5,456 nucleotides of DNA from a bacterium (lineage in GTDB: Bacteria > Verrucomicrobiota > Verrucomicrobiia > Limisphaerales > J093): positions 1-5,456 of the forward strand of contig JAJXTA010000258.1 of assembly GCA_021784265.1 (NCBI GenBank), in the 5' to 3' direction. Numbering within the stretch: position 1 is the stretch's first letter; every line of letters starts with the position of its first letter. Below the pieces are notes generated by a model. The model was not told the origin of the DNA, searched no databases, and was given only the letters and a program-made list of their open reading frames with translations. The position numbers were made by a program, and so were the translations under genes. Shown here one piece after another: positions 1 to 5,424 of this stretch.

Positions 1-507
1 CCCGTACTGGTGATAGAGCCCCACGTTGAACCAGACCGGCGAGTTGAACGCCCCATACTGGTTGAGGCAGAGCCACGTCAACTCATCGTAAAACACCTCG
101 CCCTCCGCCCGGCTGAGGTAGCCGTCGTTCACCGCCCAATCGGCGATGGTGCGCGTCACGCGTTTGATCAACTGCCGCACTGAGGTTTCGCGCTCCGGCG
201 TCCCTTGTTCGCCGTAGAAGTACTTGGAGACCACCACCTTGGTGGCTAGTTGCGACCACGTCTTGGGCACCTCGACGTTCTCTTGCTTGAAAATCACCTT
301 GCCGGCGTCGTCGGCGATCTCGGCGGTCCGCAGCTCCCATTCCACCTGGTCAAATGGCGAGATGTTAGGGTCACTGAAGACCCGCTCGAGGGCCTGCCGT
401 TTGGCGGGGCGGGCGGGCGCGGCGGTCCGCGGGGGGGAGGGCCGCTTGCCGCGGGGGCGGTGGACGGCAACGGGCGGCGACAGGAGGGTATCGCGAGCGT
501 CGATCAT
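1..507 (-). CDS. nrdJ: Vitamin B12-dependent (class II) ribonucleotide reductase, N-terminal part
   Basis: The enzyme reduces ribonucleotides to deoxyribonucleotides in the cytoplasm using adenosylcobalamin, supplying DNA precursors. Only the first 169 codons are here; the frame stays open to base 1, so the catalytic barrel lies outside. Residues 1-40 are a Pro/Arg/Ala-rich, probably disordered leader. From about residue 44 the text matches the conserved NrdJ N-terminus as I know it: FSDPNISPFDQVEWELR (44-60), then KVIFKQENVEVPKTWSQLA (70-88), VSKYFYG (93-99), and FNSPVWFNVGLYHQYG (154-169), the segment entering the substrate domain. I chose the ATG at 507 because it opens a typical leader. 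The frame also stays open upstream, with another ATG at 597 that would add 30 Arg-rich residues. Neither start has a clear Shine-Dalgarno sequence. This is a housekeeping gene and probably marks the core-genome side of the region. Confidence 0.93.
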   Translation of the reverse strand, partial: MIDARDTLLSPPVAVHRPRGKRPSPPRTAAPARPAKRQALERVFSDPNISPFDQVEWELRTAEIADDAGKVIFKQENVEVPKTWSQLATKVVVSKYFYGEQGTPERETSVRQLIKRVTRTIADWAVNDGYLSRAEGEVFYDELTWLCLNQYGAFNSPVWFNVGLYHQYG

Positions 508-603
508 GGTGGTCGTCTGTAGTTGGTGGTTGAAAACGGTCACTGTCAGGCCATGGTGCCGGGCACGGCGAGCGCCCCGCACGGGCAACACTGCCATCCG
601 GAG

Positions 604-623
604 CGCGGGCAAGCTTACCCGCG
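604..623. repeat. Near-perfect 20-bp dyad upstream of nrdJ
   Basis: CGCGGG and CCCGCG flank a central AAGCTT, with one mismatched pair (C610/A617) between them, so 18 of 20 bases are symmetric. It lies about 97 bases upstream of the nrdJ ATG at 507 and just outside the alternative ATG at 597. It could be an operator for a dimeric regulator or a hairpin in the nrdJ leader. No T-run follows it on either strand, so a rho-independent terminator is unlikely. Confidence 0.5.
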
Positions 624-924
624 ACCTCGAACGGCACCGCACCCCATTTAGTTGGGTGCTTCAAGCGAAGCTAATACAACTGGTTGTGGTTGCAAGCGAA
701 AAGTTGCGGCTTCGTCGCTTTCCTGGGTTCTGCTTGGCCATCAACAGGTTGGCAACCCCGATGCCTCCCGCAGGCGGCCCTCCGAGCCCAGGAATGGTCC
801 CCACCGCAACACCGGCCTAGAGGGACCGGGTCGGAAATTGGCTTGCCCCTGGTGGCAGCGCCGTCAAAGTCGCTGACATTGGCTGGGAGCGAGCGGCACC
901 GCGCCCGCAGCGGACGCCAGCGAA

Positions 925-942
925 TCCGCCGACCTCGGCGGA
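925..942. repeat. Perfect 8-bp inverted repeat upstream of the tRNA
   Basis: TCCGCCGA and its exact reverse complement TCGGCGGA are separated by two bases. The dyad ends 54 bases before the tRNA 5' end. As RNA it would form a 6-bp stem with a 6-base loop; as DNA it could be a protein-binding site. No T-run follows, and its role is unknown. Confidence 0.45.
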
Positions 943-996
943 ACCTGACGGGGGAGCGGGTGCCGGGTTCGCGCTGGTTCATGCCCTCCGCCGAGT

Positions 997-1072
997 GGGC
1001 CCATAGCTCAGTGGTCAGAGCAGGCGACTCATAATCGCTTGGTCGGGGGTTCAAATCCCTCTGGGCCCACCA
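997..1072 (+). tRNA. tRNA-Ile2 (CAT anticodon, lysidine-type)
   Basis: The cloverleaf folds fully. The acceptor stem pairs GGGCCCA (997-1003) with TGGGCCC (1062-1068), and the D stem pairs GCTC with GAGC. The anticodon stem GGCGA/TCGCT closes the loop CTCATAA (1028-1034) with CAT at positions 34-36. The T stem GGGGG/CCCTC closes loop TTCAAAT. A73 is followed by encoded CCA (1070-1072). CAT alone suggests Met, but the anticodon arm and variable loop closely match, from memory, E. coli tRNA-Ile2 (ileX), whose C34 is changed to lysidine by TilS to read AUA. It lacks the initiator hallmarks: position 1-72 is paired and there are no three G-C pairs at the base of the anticodon loop. The 3' end abuts mobile-element-like sequence, so it is a likely integration target. 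Confidence 0.93.
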
Positions 1073-1075
1073 TAC

Positions 1076-1279
1076 TTACGACGACGGGGTTTTTTTCTGG
1101 GCCACTTCTGGGCCACTTTTTGAGAGTGTTTTAAGGAGGACAACCATTTCCCCAGCATCCAAATACCGTAGGACTTCCGCCCTCGGGATCAGAATCCGCC
1201 TCAGCCCCGGCAACCTCCGTAAGACCTTGCGGCGGACGATTCGACGGACGGTCCGTTTGCAGACGCCCGGCATAGCCAT
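1076..1279 (-). pseudogene. Truncated excisionase-like helix-turn-helix protein abutting the tRNA
   Basis: The frame gives 67 residues. Residues 6-44, from GVCKRTVRRIVRRKVL to the segment ending LRYLDAG, match the second helix and wing of the HTH_17/MerR-like fold used by phage and island excisionases. In the paralogue at 4909-5121 the first helix is intact; here it is replaced by a few unrelated residues, and an in-frame TGA lies just upstream with no alternative start, so the 5' end appears lost. I count 28 of 39 identical residues between the copies. The C-terminal tail (KSGPEVAQKKTPSS) is Ser/Lys-rich and is encoded by a tandem 11-base repeat. The stop codon is three bases from the tRNA CCA end. 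This suggests a remnant of an element that integrated at the tRNA. A short functional DNA-binding peptide is possible but less likely. Confidence 0.6.
1090..1118. repeat. T7 run and tandem 11-bp direct repeat next to the tRNA 3' end
   Basis: A run of seven T (1090-1096) is followed by two exact adjacent copies of CTGGGCCACTT (1097-1107 and 1108-1118). Each copy resembles the tRNA acceptor end CTGGGCCCACC (1061-1071) with one C removed. Because tRNA 3' ends are common integrase attachment cores, these may be decayed att-like copies from earlier insertions. The resemblance is short and could be chance. The T-run lies 18 bases past the tRNA and could help terminate its transcript, though no GC hairpin precedes it. 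Confidence 0.4.
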
Positions 1280-1674
1280 GCTCTCGTGGACGAGGGTGCA
1301 GCCGCTTCTGTCTTTGCGGACGAGCTCCGTGTTGGGGAGATTGGCACCGGCAGTCCGGCGGCTTCACCGGCGGGCGCCAACTGGGGGCCGGTCCGGGCAC
1401 TGAGCACCCGGGCCGGGTCTCTCGCCTGCCCTGCACGTCGCCCTTGCCGTCTCCGGGGATGGCATCGAGATTGGGAACCGCGCCATCCTCCGCCAACCCG
1501 CCATTTGTTATTGAGCAAGAAGGGCTTGTTCGGTATCCTGCGTCCCTGACTCGACGCCCAACGCCGAGCATAGAAGCCCTTCGCCTCAGAACGAGTGTGA
1601 TCCGTGCGGCTCTCCGTGCGACGATGGGCCTGGCAAGTCCTTCGCCAGGTTGGGCTTGGAGTCGGACCGCAACG
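1280..1674. other. Gene-poor stretch with a candidate promoter for the cargo genes
   Basis: These 395 bases contain only low-complexity Arg/Pro/Ser open frames on both strands and no recognisable domain. No integrase remnant was identified even though one would be expected beside the excisionase-like gene. The stretch does hold a candidate plus-strand promoter at 1511-1539 (listed separately) and an imperfect hairpin at 1629-1649 (CCTGGC/GCCAGG, 9-base loop) shortly before the next gene. Confidence 0.5.
1511..1539 (+). promoter_or_regulatory. Candidate sigma70-like promoter for the plus-strand cargo genes
   Basis: TTGAGC (1511-1516) and TATCCT (1534-1539) are separated by 17 bases, each matching four of six consensus positions, in a locally AT-richer patch. 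An imperfect inverted repeat, GAGCAAG (1513-1519) against CTTGTTC (1525-1531) with one wobble pair, overlaps the -35 box and spacer and could be an operator. It points toward the gene starting at 1675. Sequence match only. Confidence 0.25.
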
Positions 1675-2178
1675 ATGGGCGCGGAATTGAAAATCGGTTC
1701 GGTCATCCGCTTCCGCAACCGCATTTGGCGGGTGGACCCGGTGGACGACCGGGAGTTTTGGGCGACGCCCCTCGATGGGCGGGACACCCGGCGCTGGCAG
1801 TTTTTGCGCTCGCTGGAAGAGGGCGATGTCCGGCCTGGCGAACTGCCGCTGTTCCGCACCGCCGCCATCGGCGCTGAGCCCGCGGTCGTGGACGCCTTCC
1901 AGGCGCACGACTTTCCGCTACCGGAGAAGCGGCACGAGGTTGTTCGTGGCTCGGAAGGCGTCCCGGTCGCCGAAGCCGACCTGCTCTACCGCAACGAGAT
2001 CCTGGTGTGGGTGCAGGGTGCCCCGCACGAGCAACCGCACGTCCACCACCGCGACGAGGACCAGAAGCGCCGCCTCAAGGCCCTGGGCTACAGGATCGTT
2101 GAGATTTGGCCCGAGCGCCTGGACGAGGGCCTGCGCGACCTGCCGCAACGGCTGGACAGGCCGGATTTGATGCAATAG
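1675..2178 (+). CDS. Small protein with a Vsr/PD-(D/E)XK-like C-terminal domain
   Basis: The product has 167 residues from the ATG at 1675; GGAG at 1658-1661 is a distant possible ribosome site, and an in-frame ATG at 1624 would add 17 poorly convincing residues. Residues 5-60 (IGSVIRFRNRIWRV and following) look like a small beta-barrel of the type seen at the start of large SNF2/DISARM-type helicases. Residues 98-147 follow the layout of very-short-patch-repair-like nucleases and of the C-terminal tail of DUF1998 helicases: AD (101-102), VWVQGAPH (111-118), a charged DEDQKRRL helix (127-134), GYRIVEIW (138-145). The usual second acidic residue seems replaced by Gln114, so catalysis is uncertain. 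It may be an internally deleted helicase-nuclease or a small dedicated protein. It precedes the AbiJ/Ymh gene by 101 bases on the same strand. The domain calls are family resemblance from memory. Confidence 0.6.
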   Translation: MGAELKIGSVIRFRNRIWRVDPVDDREFWATPLDGRDTRRWQFLRSLEEGDVRPGELPLFRTAAIGAEPAVVDAFQAHDFPLPEKRHEVVRGSEGVPVAEADLLYRNEILVWVQGAPHEQPHVHHRDEDQKRRLKALGYRIVEIWPERLDEGLRDLPQRLDRPDLMQ

Positions 2179-2246
2179 TGCAGGCCCACGAGACGGATGG
2201 CGAGTCACTGCTGGCCTACTCCGAGACGGTCCTACCGAGCCAATAA
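2163..2246 (+). other. Out-of-frame extension possibly lost from the upstream gene
   Basis: The frame offset from the preceding gene reads GFDAIVQAHETDGESLLAYS followed by ETVLPSQ and a TAA at 2244-2246. It has no start of its own, yet its acidic, ordinary composition looks like a real protein C-terminus rather than a GC-rich shadow. Restoring one T in the TTT run at 2166-2168 would join it to the preceding protein as RPDFDAIVQ and so on. This is inference from composition only. Confidence 0.3.
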
Positions 2247-2279
2247 GGCAAAGACGGCTACCTGGCAAGCGCCCATAAG

Positions 2280-3104
2280 ATGAAAATTCAGTCGTTCACA
2301 GAAATCCAGTTGAGGAAGGTCGCAGATCTGCTGGAGGGAGAGGTCTCTCACAAGGAGCTGAGCAGTGTTTTCCGCGACTGCGGCCTGATCGAGGGTCGAA
2401 CTGCGGAAAACGGAAATCCGAAATGGCAGCGGATCGTCGTCACCCTCGGTGATCGCCAGCGACAGGACGGATGCGGCAACAATGCCGGTGCCTTCATTCA
2501 GGCTGTGATGAATCCCGTCCGCTTCGTCGCTCAACAGGGCCGCTTCAACGACGTGCGCCAGCGCCTGAACGAGATTCTGGCCTTCGTGGGGTTGGGTCTC
2601 GGCGAGGACGGCAAGCTCAGACCGGCAGAGCAGGCGCGGACACTCAGCGAAGCTGCGGAACGGGCCGGGCGGCTGCGCAGGGCACTGAACGAGCGGCGCG
2701 TTCACGCGGACGTGCTGAAGTTCTGTCGGGAGGAGTTGCTCCAGGACAATTATTTCCACGCGGTGTTCGAGGCCACAAAAAGCATCGCCGACAAAATTCG
2801 GGAGAGGACGGGGTTGGTGACCGACGGCGTGGACCTCGTGGAGAAGACCTTTTCCGTAGGCAGCCCGATCCTCGCCATCAACACGCTCCAATCGGAAACC
2901 GAGGAGTCGGAGCAAAAAGGGTTCGCCAATCTGCTCAAGGGCGTCTTTGGCACTTTTCGCAATGTCACGGCTCATGCCCCCAAGATCAGATGGCCCATCG
3001 AGGAACAGGATGCGCTGGACTTGCTCACGATAGTTTCCTACCTGCACCGCCGCCTTGACCGAGCAGTGAAGGTCCCCCGAGGCCCCACGGGCCAAGGCGC
3101 GTGA
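2280..3104 (+). CDS. Abortive-infection-type protein, AbiJ-like N-terminus and TIGR02391/Ymh (HEPN-like) domain
   Basis: The 274-residue product has two parts. Residues 6-85 (FTEIQLRKVADLLEG to MNPVRFV) match the N-terminal segment common in AbiJ-type proteins, including the signature RQDGCGNNAGAFIQAVMNP (61-79) after a TKWKR-like NPKWQR. Residues 150-260 match TIGR02391/Hypoth_Ymh: YFHAVFEATKSIADKIRERTGL (158-179), DGVDLV (182-187), then ETEESEQKGFANLL and FRNVTAHAP (226-234). R227-N-x3-H232 fits the R-x4-6-H motif of HEPN ribonucleases, so RNA cleavage during a growth-arrest response is plausible but inferred. The protein is cytoplasmic, with no membrane segment. The start is the only good ATG near the homology; no strong ribosome site is visible. 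Its stop overlaps the GTG of the next gene by four bases, indicating translational coupling with the membrane partner. Its long antisense frame is a codon shadow. Confidence 0.85.
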   Translation: MKIQSFTEIQLRKVADLLEGEVSHKELSSVFRDCGLIEGRTAENGNPKWQRIVVTLGDRQRQDGCGNNAGAFIQAVMNPVRFVAQQGRFNDVRQRLNEILAFVGLGLGEDGKLRPAEQARTLSEAAERAGRLRRALNERRVHADVLKFCREELLQDNYFHAVFEATKSIADKIRERTGLVTDGVDLVEKTFSVGSPILAINTLQSETEESEQKGFANLLKGVFGTFRNVTAHAPKIRWPIEEQDALDLLTIVSYLHRRLDRAVKVPRGPTGQGA

Positions 3105-4144
3105 CGTGCTTCGTTGTTGACTTCGGGACGCCGAGTCCGATCCTGCCGAATATGGCGAGAATCCTGTCCGACCGGGAAATTCAGTCCCTCCTGGGATCGG
3201 TCATCCTTGGCGGGGACAAGCTCCTCGTGAACCCGAACGGTATCGAACTACGGCTTGGCAGCCGTGTCAGGTTCATTGTCACCGGCGAGGAGAGGGAAAT
3301 CCCTGAAGACGGCTTCTTGAGGGTCTCGCCGGGCGAGTCCGTCATCATCGTGAGCCTGGAATCGCTTGACTTTTCAAACGCCACGGTAGCCAAACATCAT
3401 CGAGGGTGCTCACTGATGGCGCTCATCACCCCGACAACCACGATGATGCGCGAGGGGATCATGCAGGCTGCGACGAAGGTCGACGCGGGATTCCTCGGGC
3501 AGCTCAACTGGGGGTTGCGCAACAGTTCCGGCAAAGACCTGCTCATTCAAAGGGGGGAGCCGTTGTTCAAGCTGACGCTTCTCCTACTCGAAGGGAACGA
3601 AGTGCCGGACACCACCTATGGGGATAGACCTGGGGACAAGTATCAAAACACCAAGGGAGTCCTGCTTTCAGCCAGGCGCGTGCCAGCGGACATTCCGAAA
3701 GACAAGATTGTCGCCTCGTCGTTTGAGAAGCTCGACCACAAGAAGCAACTCAAGGAGGCGGGGTATCCGTTCAGCCACATCGGCAGCGAGCTTATGCAGC
3801 TCCAAGGGAAATTTGAAGTGGTTTCGGCGGATATGCGCATGATGAAAGAAACCTTTGCCGAGAAAACGGGGGAATTGTCGAAGAAGATCGAGGCGGAGAC
3901 GGCTTCCGTGCTGCGACGGTTGGAGGAACACGGCACAAACTTGAAGGAGCATGCGGAACACTTGTTTTCAAAGAAGTTTGGGGCGGTCGTGGGCAGCATC
4001 GTTGGCGCGATTACCCTATTACTTGGTGTCTGGGGGGCCTTGCAGGCTGGAAAGGTGAAGGCTGAATGGATGGTTCCTACGCTGATCTTGAGCGGGGTGG
4101 CTGTATTGTTGATTACGTGGATACTCACTCGCCGGGTCAAATGA
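3101..4144 (+). CDS. Membrane protein with dCTP deaminase/dUTPase-like domain, coiled coil and two C-terminal TM helices
   Basis: The frame gives 347 residues from GTG at 3101, which overlaps the upstream stop by 4 bases; ATG at 3152 (residue 18, MARILSDREI) matches the usual dCTP deaminase N-terminus and may be the true start (330 residues). Residues 18-195 follow the Dcd fold: ILSDREI, IELRLGSRVRF (48-58), SLESLDF, RGCSLMAL (101-108), VDAGFLGQ (127-134), RNSSGKDLLIQRGEPLFKL (140-158) and KYQNTKGVLLSAR (180-192), like the nucleotide-lid motif near the Dcd C-terminus. The catalytic Glu of the GxIxLE strand aligns with Gly138 and the GRSS arginine is also absent, so deaminase activity is doubtful. 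Residues 228-290 are charged and coiled-coil-like. Hydrophobic helices at about 294-316 and 323-342 form a membrane hairpin, with a basic TRRVK end. It may be a nucleotide-sensing membrane effector paired with the HEPN-like gene. Confidence 0.82.
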   Translation: MTCFVVDFGTPSPILPNMARILSDREIQSLLGSVILGGDKLLVNPNGIELRLGSRVRFIVTGEEREIPEDGFLRVSPGESVIIVSLESLDFSNATVAKHHRGCSLMALITPTTTMMREGIMQAATKVDAGFLGQLNWGLRNSSGKDLLIQRGEPLFKLTLLLLEGNEVPDTTYGDRPGDKYQNTKGVLLSARRVPADIPKDKIVASSFEKLDHKKQLKEAGYPFSHIGSELMQLQGKFEVVSADMRMMKETFAEKTGELSKKIEAETASVLRRLEEHGTNLKEHAEHLFSKKFGAVVGSIVGAITLLLGVWGALQAGKVKAEWMVPTLILSGVAVLLITWILTRRVK

Positions 4145-4164
4145 GCGGCCCCCCAGAGCCGCTC
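4142..4164 (+). terminator. Hairpin overlapping the stop codon, possible transcript end
   Basis: TGAGCGGC (4142-4149) pairs with GCCGCTCA (4157-4164), an 8-bp GC-rich stem with a 7-base loop, starting in the stop codon of the membrane-protein gene. No T-run follows, so it is not a classical intrinsic terminator; it may protect the 3' end or slow transcription between the convergent genes. Confidence 0.4.
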
Positions 4165-4211
4165 AAACCTTTGGAGGCACGTGCTGCCGCCAAGGGCAGG
4201 TCCCTCCCCGG

Positions 4212-4808
4212 TTAAACCGAGGCTGTCGCCGGGCGGGAGGTCGGTGCTGCGACAACGCTCGTCTCGCAGCACCCCGATGGACCTCCGCGACATGTCCGCT
4301 CCGGCGCCTCCACGATCCAGATCATGCCCCGGTGTCCTGGCCGCAGTAGTCCTCCAACTGGCAGCGGACGCGCTGGCGCTCTGCTTCCGGGACATCGGTG
4401 AGATACACCCGGAGGAACTCCAGGCTGGTGGTGTTGCCCTCCTGGATGGCCAGACGGTCGTGGCTGCGCCCCGTTACCGCAGGCAGCACGGCCCTCATGC
4501 TGGCCGAGCCGTTCTGACCCGGCGCGTGGCAGTGGAAGGCGCGGAAGGGTTTCAGCGGGGTCCGCCATCCTGGCCTCGATCCTGGCCAGCCAGCGGCGGA
4601 AGTCCGGGTGGAGATGGCAGCACTCCCGCAGCCGCCCCAGCTCAAACGGCGCGTTGTAAACGACGATCGAACCGGCGTTCGGCAGCCGATCGCGCAGCCG
4701 GTGGAGATACTCGCGGCACGGGTCGCCCTGGCCATCGGCCAAGAACGTATGGTCAGGGCGAGGAAACTCAGAATTCCAGCCCCCCCTTGCTCGGCTGCGA
4801 TGAGCCAT
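4212..4808 (-). pseudogene. DUF2779 (DnaQ-like exonuclease) fragment, 5'-truncated and frameshifted
   Basis: DUF2779 proteins are usually several hundred residues long with a DEDD-exonuclease-like fold. Here only the C-terminal half of that domain is left, spread over two frames. From 4808, frame one reads FLADGQGDP (22-30), GSIVVYNAPFELGRLRE (46-62; YNAPFE resembles Exo motif II) and RIEARMADP (76-84). An extra base in the run at 4556-4560 shifts the frame, and the homology continues as GSASMRAVLPAVTG, LAIQEG, SLEFLRV and YCGQDT, which resembles the Exo III Y-x3-D motif. A missing base near 4327-4332 restores frame one for GMIWIVEA at about 4305. Translation then runs through unrelated residues to a stop at 4212. 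The N-terminal half with the first catalytic motif is absent. The fragment lies about 100 bases downstream of the excisionase-like gene, so both may come from one inserted element. Confidence 0.72.
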
Positions 4809-4908
4809 CCTACCACCGGCTGGGATCGGCTGAGCCCGGGGAGGGAATGCGCCGGGGCGCGCCGCCGAATGCCATTCCCAGCGCGGAGAGCCTCGCTCTG
4901 TGCAGCAG

Positions 4909-5121
4909 TCAATGGCCGGTCAGAAAGCGCTGGATTTCGGGTCTCGGGATAAGGATGCGGCGGAGTCCGGGCAACTTCCGTAAGACCTTGCGCCGGACGA
5001 GTCGGCGGACGGTCTCTCTGCAGACGCCCAGCGCGGTTGCGGCGCCATTGATGTCCAACGTTTGGCATTCAGGGTCGGTCGCTGTCGGGTTCATAATCAA
5101 TCGTTCACAAATTGACAGCAT
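4909..5121 (-). CDS. Excisionase-like helix-turn-helix protein (HTH_17/MerR-like)
   Basis: The frame encodes 70 residues from ATG at 5121; an inner ATG at 5093 gives 61 residues (MNPTATDPE) and is equally plausible, as neither has a good ribosome site. From residue 22 it reads as a single winged HTH: LDINGAATALGV (helix 1 and turn), CRETVRRLVRRKVL (recognition helix), LRRILIPRPEIQRFL (wing and final helix). Such proteins bind DNA to direct excision of integrated elements or to control the integrase gene. It is a paralogue of the truncated gene at 1076-1279; 4922-5031 aligns without gaps to 1161-1270, including a shared 16-base block (4977-4992 and 1216-1231). It is very Arg-rich in the recognition helix. 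Downstream lies the DUF2779 relic rather than the expected integrase. A transcriptional regulator role is the alternative. Confidence 0.72.
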   Translation of the reverse strand: MLSICERLIMNPTATDPECQTLDINGAATALGVCRETVRRLVRRKVLRKLPGLRRILIPRPEIQRFLTGH

Positions 5122-5424
5122 GCGACCGAGGACGACTTCTTTGGTGTATCAGAAACACAACTGAACTCCACAACTCGGGGCTCCACGACCTGGCTGCCAC
5201 ACGCCTTGTGTGGTGCGCGGTTTCGGCGACATTTCGGGTCCTGGAATCCTTTGGGTTGTCGTCGTCGCCTCTCCGAGCGGAGCACTCCTTCAGCAGCAAT
5301 TCCTTAGCGGCGCATCATGGCGAAGGGGGGGCTGTCAAGGTGGAGCGCAGCACCCTGATCCTCGGCTAATTTGGCCGGTGCCGTAAGAAGATGCCGAAAA
5401 AGGGGACGCGGGACCACTTTTTGG
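5122..5424. other. Noncoding right flank with small dyads
   Basis: I see no credible gene here; the plus-strand open frame at 5112-5369 has no recognisable domain and no ribosome site. A 6-bp hairpin with a 5-base loop lies at 5197-5213 (CCACAC/GTGTGG). The stretch probably contains the promoter of the minus-strand HTH gene, which I cannot place. Confidence 0.45.
5394..5424. repeat. Imperfect inverted repeat with AAAAAGGGGAC core (REP-like or element end)
   Basis: CCGAAAAAGGGGAC (5394-5407) is mirrored, with a one-base gap and few mismatches, by GGACCACTTTTTGG (5411-5424). AAAAGGGGAC-type motifs are known to me from sequences around REP-associated (Y1/RAYT) transposases and some element ends, but no transposase is in the window. 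It lies immediately before the promoter-palindrome at 5425-5455. Confidence 0.35.

Larger units (their letters stand above)
508..996. other. Intergenic region between nrdJ and tRNA-Ile, no convincing gene
   Basis: About 490 bases lie between the divergent nrdJ start and the tRNA. Open frames on both strands here give Arg/Pro/Ser-rich text without any domain I recognise and look like GC-rich shadows. The stretch should hold the nrdJ promoter and leader (minus strand) and the tRNA promoter (plus strand), but I could not fix either from consensus boxes. Two strong dyads are the only clear structure (604-623 and 925-942, listed separately). I looked for a cobalamin riboswitch ahead of nrdJ and saw no convincing B12 box. 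Confidence 0.6.

Noticed and set aside
508..996. Cobalamin riboswitch ahead of nrdJ
   Set aside because: Class II reductase genes can have one, but the minus strand shows no convincing B12 box or conserved core; a covariance search against the cobalamin riboswitch model would settle it.
997..1072. Initiator or elongator tRNA-Met
   Set aside because: The CAT anticodon fits, but the anticodon arm and variable loop match tRNA-Ile2, and initiator hallmarks (1-72 mismatch, three G-C pairs next to the loop) are missing.
1131..1908. Two overlapping minus-strand frames of 235-245 codons
   Set aside because: Low-complexity Arg/Pro/Ser text without motifs, overlapping both the HTH relic in another frame and the Vsr-like gene.
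2232..3095. Minus-strand open frame of 287 codons
   Set aside because: It lies exactly antisense to the AbiJ/Ymh gene, whose motifs are unmistakable; GC-rich codon bias keeps the opposite frame open.
3643..4395. Minus-strand open frame of 250 codons
   Set aside because: Antisense shadow of the Dcd-like membrane gene; no domain in its own translation.
4181..5164. Long plus-strand open frame (327 codons) covering the DUF2779 relic and HTH gene
   Set aside because: It is Arg/Pro/Ser-rich with no domain, while the opposite strand carries clear DUF2779 and HTH homology over the same bases.
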